Assembly (NCBI GenBank): GCA_900550585.1
Contig: URST01000026.1
Coordinates: 1 to 22,624, forward strand
Source: an uncultured Eubacteriales bacterium
GTDB taxonomy: Bacteria > Bacillota > Clostridia > Oscillospirales > Oscillospiraceae
Direction of reading: 5' to 3'
Length of the DNA stretch: 22,624 bases
Below are positions 22,205 to 22,624 of the stretch, one piece after another. The notes below the pieces were generated by a model that saw nothing but the letters and a program-made list of their open reading frames with translations, was not told the origin of the DNA and ran no database searches. The translations under genes and the position numbers were made by a program. The first letter of the stretch is position 1. The number at the start of each line of letters is the position of its first letter.

Positions 22205-22219
22205 CCGGCTTTTCCGCAT

Positions 22220-22258
22220 AAGACAGGGCGGACGCGATGCGTCCGCCCTGTCTTTTCG
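22220..22258 (+). terminator. Terminator of the metallo-hydrolase gene
   Basis: AAGACAGGGCGGACGC (22220-22235) pairs perfectly with GCGTCCGCCCTGTCTT (22239-22254) around the loop GAT, followed by TT. It probably also serves the converging degV gene, although the T-run is weaker on that side. Confidence 0.88.
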
Positions 22259-22261
22259 TAT

Positions 22262-22624
22262 TCAGTCCATCTTGGGCCGCTCGCTGCCGTAGAAGAACAC
22301 CGCCACGGTGCCCGGCCCCGCGTGGGAGCCGATGATGGTGCCGATGTCGCACAGGCGGATCTTCCCCTTCAGCTTCGGGAACCGCTGCTCAATGGCGTCA
22401 ATGACCAGCTGGGCGTCCTCCGGGCACTGGGAGTGGCAGACGAAGCACTTGTCGTCGTAGTCCCGGCCGCCCCGGGCGCACTGTTCCATGGTGTCCACCG
22501 TGACCTCCACGGCCTTCTTCTTGCCCCGCACCTTGCTGTACGCCTTGATGGAGCCGGTGTCATCCAGCCGCATGATGGGGCAGATGTTCAGCACCGTGGC
22601 CACGGTGGCCGCCGCGCCGGACAC
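22262..22624 (-). CDS. DegV-family protein, C-terminal part (5' end outside window)
   Basis: The last 120 residues or so of a DegV-family fatty-acid-binding protein. Family features seen are the start of domain two with LNICPIMRLDDTGSIKAYSKVRG followed by KKKAVEV, HSQCPEDAQLV, and the C-terminal CDIGTIIGSHAGPGTVAVFFYG with the conserved Gly-rich loop and His. DegV (FakB-like) proteins carry a fatty acid and present it to the kinase FakA. The reading frame runs through the window edge, so length and lipid-binding N-terminal Ser cannot be judged. The stop is TGA at 22264-22262. Confidence 0.9.
   Translation of the reverse strand: MSGAAATVATVLNICPIMRLDDTGSIKAYSKVRGKKKAVEVTVDTMEQCARGGRDYDDKCFVCHSQCPEDAQLVIDAIEQRFPKLKGKIRLCDIGTIIGSHAGPGTVAVFFYGSERPKMD

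Overview
The window looks like chromosomal backbone from a GC-rich, low-GC-lineage-type Bacillota, most likely a gut Clostridia of the Oscillospiraceae/Ruminococcaceae kind. The reasons are the Gram-positive replicase PolC, a fused FeoA-FeoB iron transporter followed by the small Cys-rich FeoB partner, the MEP isoprenoid genes dxr and ispG, strong AGGAGG ribosome binding sites, and lipobox lipoproteins without outer-membrane genes. Genus is inference. I see no phage, IS element or CRISPR array. Genes are densely packed; the only larger gap is between the tRNA and the first protein gene (about 230 bases), which holds two terminators and nothing else I can support.

Region 1 (1-3770): tRNA-Ser(GCU) with its terminator, then minus-strand genes. 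These are an unrecognised lipoprotein behind a GNAT acetyltransferase, a TetR regulator with its own near-consensus promoter and a palindromic operator, an alpha/beta-hydrolase that seems to have lost the segment carrying its nucleophile, and a Cys-rich ATC-hydrolase-family protein with a good promoter.

Region 2 (3769-6916): a cell-surface unit. On the minus strand lie a VTC-type polyphosphate polymerase domain protein and a DUF4956 membrane protein. Divergent on the plus strand is a secreted beta-helix carbohydrate-binding lipoprotein (Cthe_2159-like), interrupted by a one-base frameshift. The 82 bases between them contain two mirror-image promoters. Each has a pair of CTTTAG-like half-sites 11 bp apart ending exactly 10 bp before the -10 box, which is the layout expected for activation by an OmpR/PhoB-type response regulator. 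This is the most interesting signal in the window.

Region 3 (6929-11056): a second TetR regulator divergent from an iron-uptake operon (feoAB fusion, FeoB-associated Cys-rich peptide, polytopic membrane protein). The two -35 boxes of the divergent promoters form the arms of one inverted repeat. A long bidirectional terminator closes the operon against polC.

Region 4 (11058-21201): a conserved minus-strand housekeeping operon in the order pyrH, frr, uppS, cdsA, dxr, rseP, ispG, polC. It joins UMP phosphorylation, ribosome recycling, undecaprenyl and phospholipid precursor synthesis, MEP isoprenoid synthesis, site-2 proteolysis and the replicative polymerase. Genes touch or overlap, so one transcript is likely.

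Region 5 (21243-22624): a metallo-beta-lactamase-fold hydrolase divergent from pyrH, a terminator, and the C-terminal part of a DegV-family lipid-binding protein that runs off the window edge.
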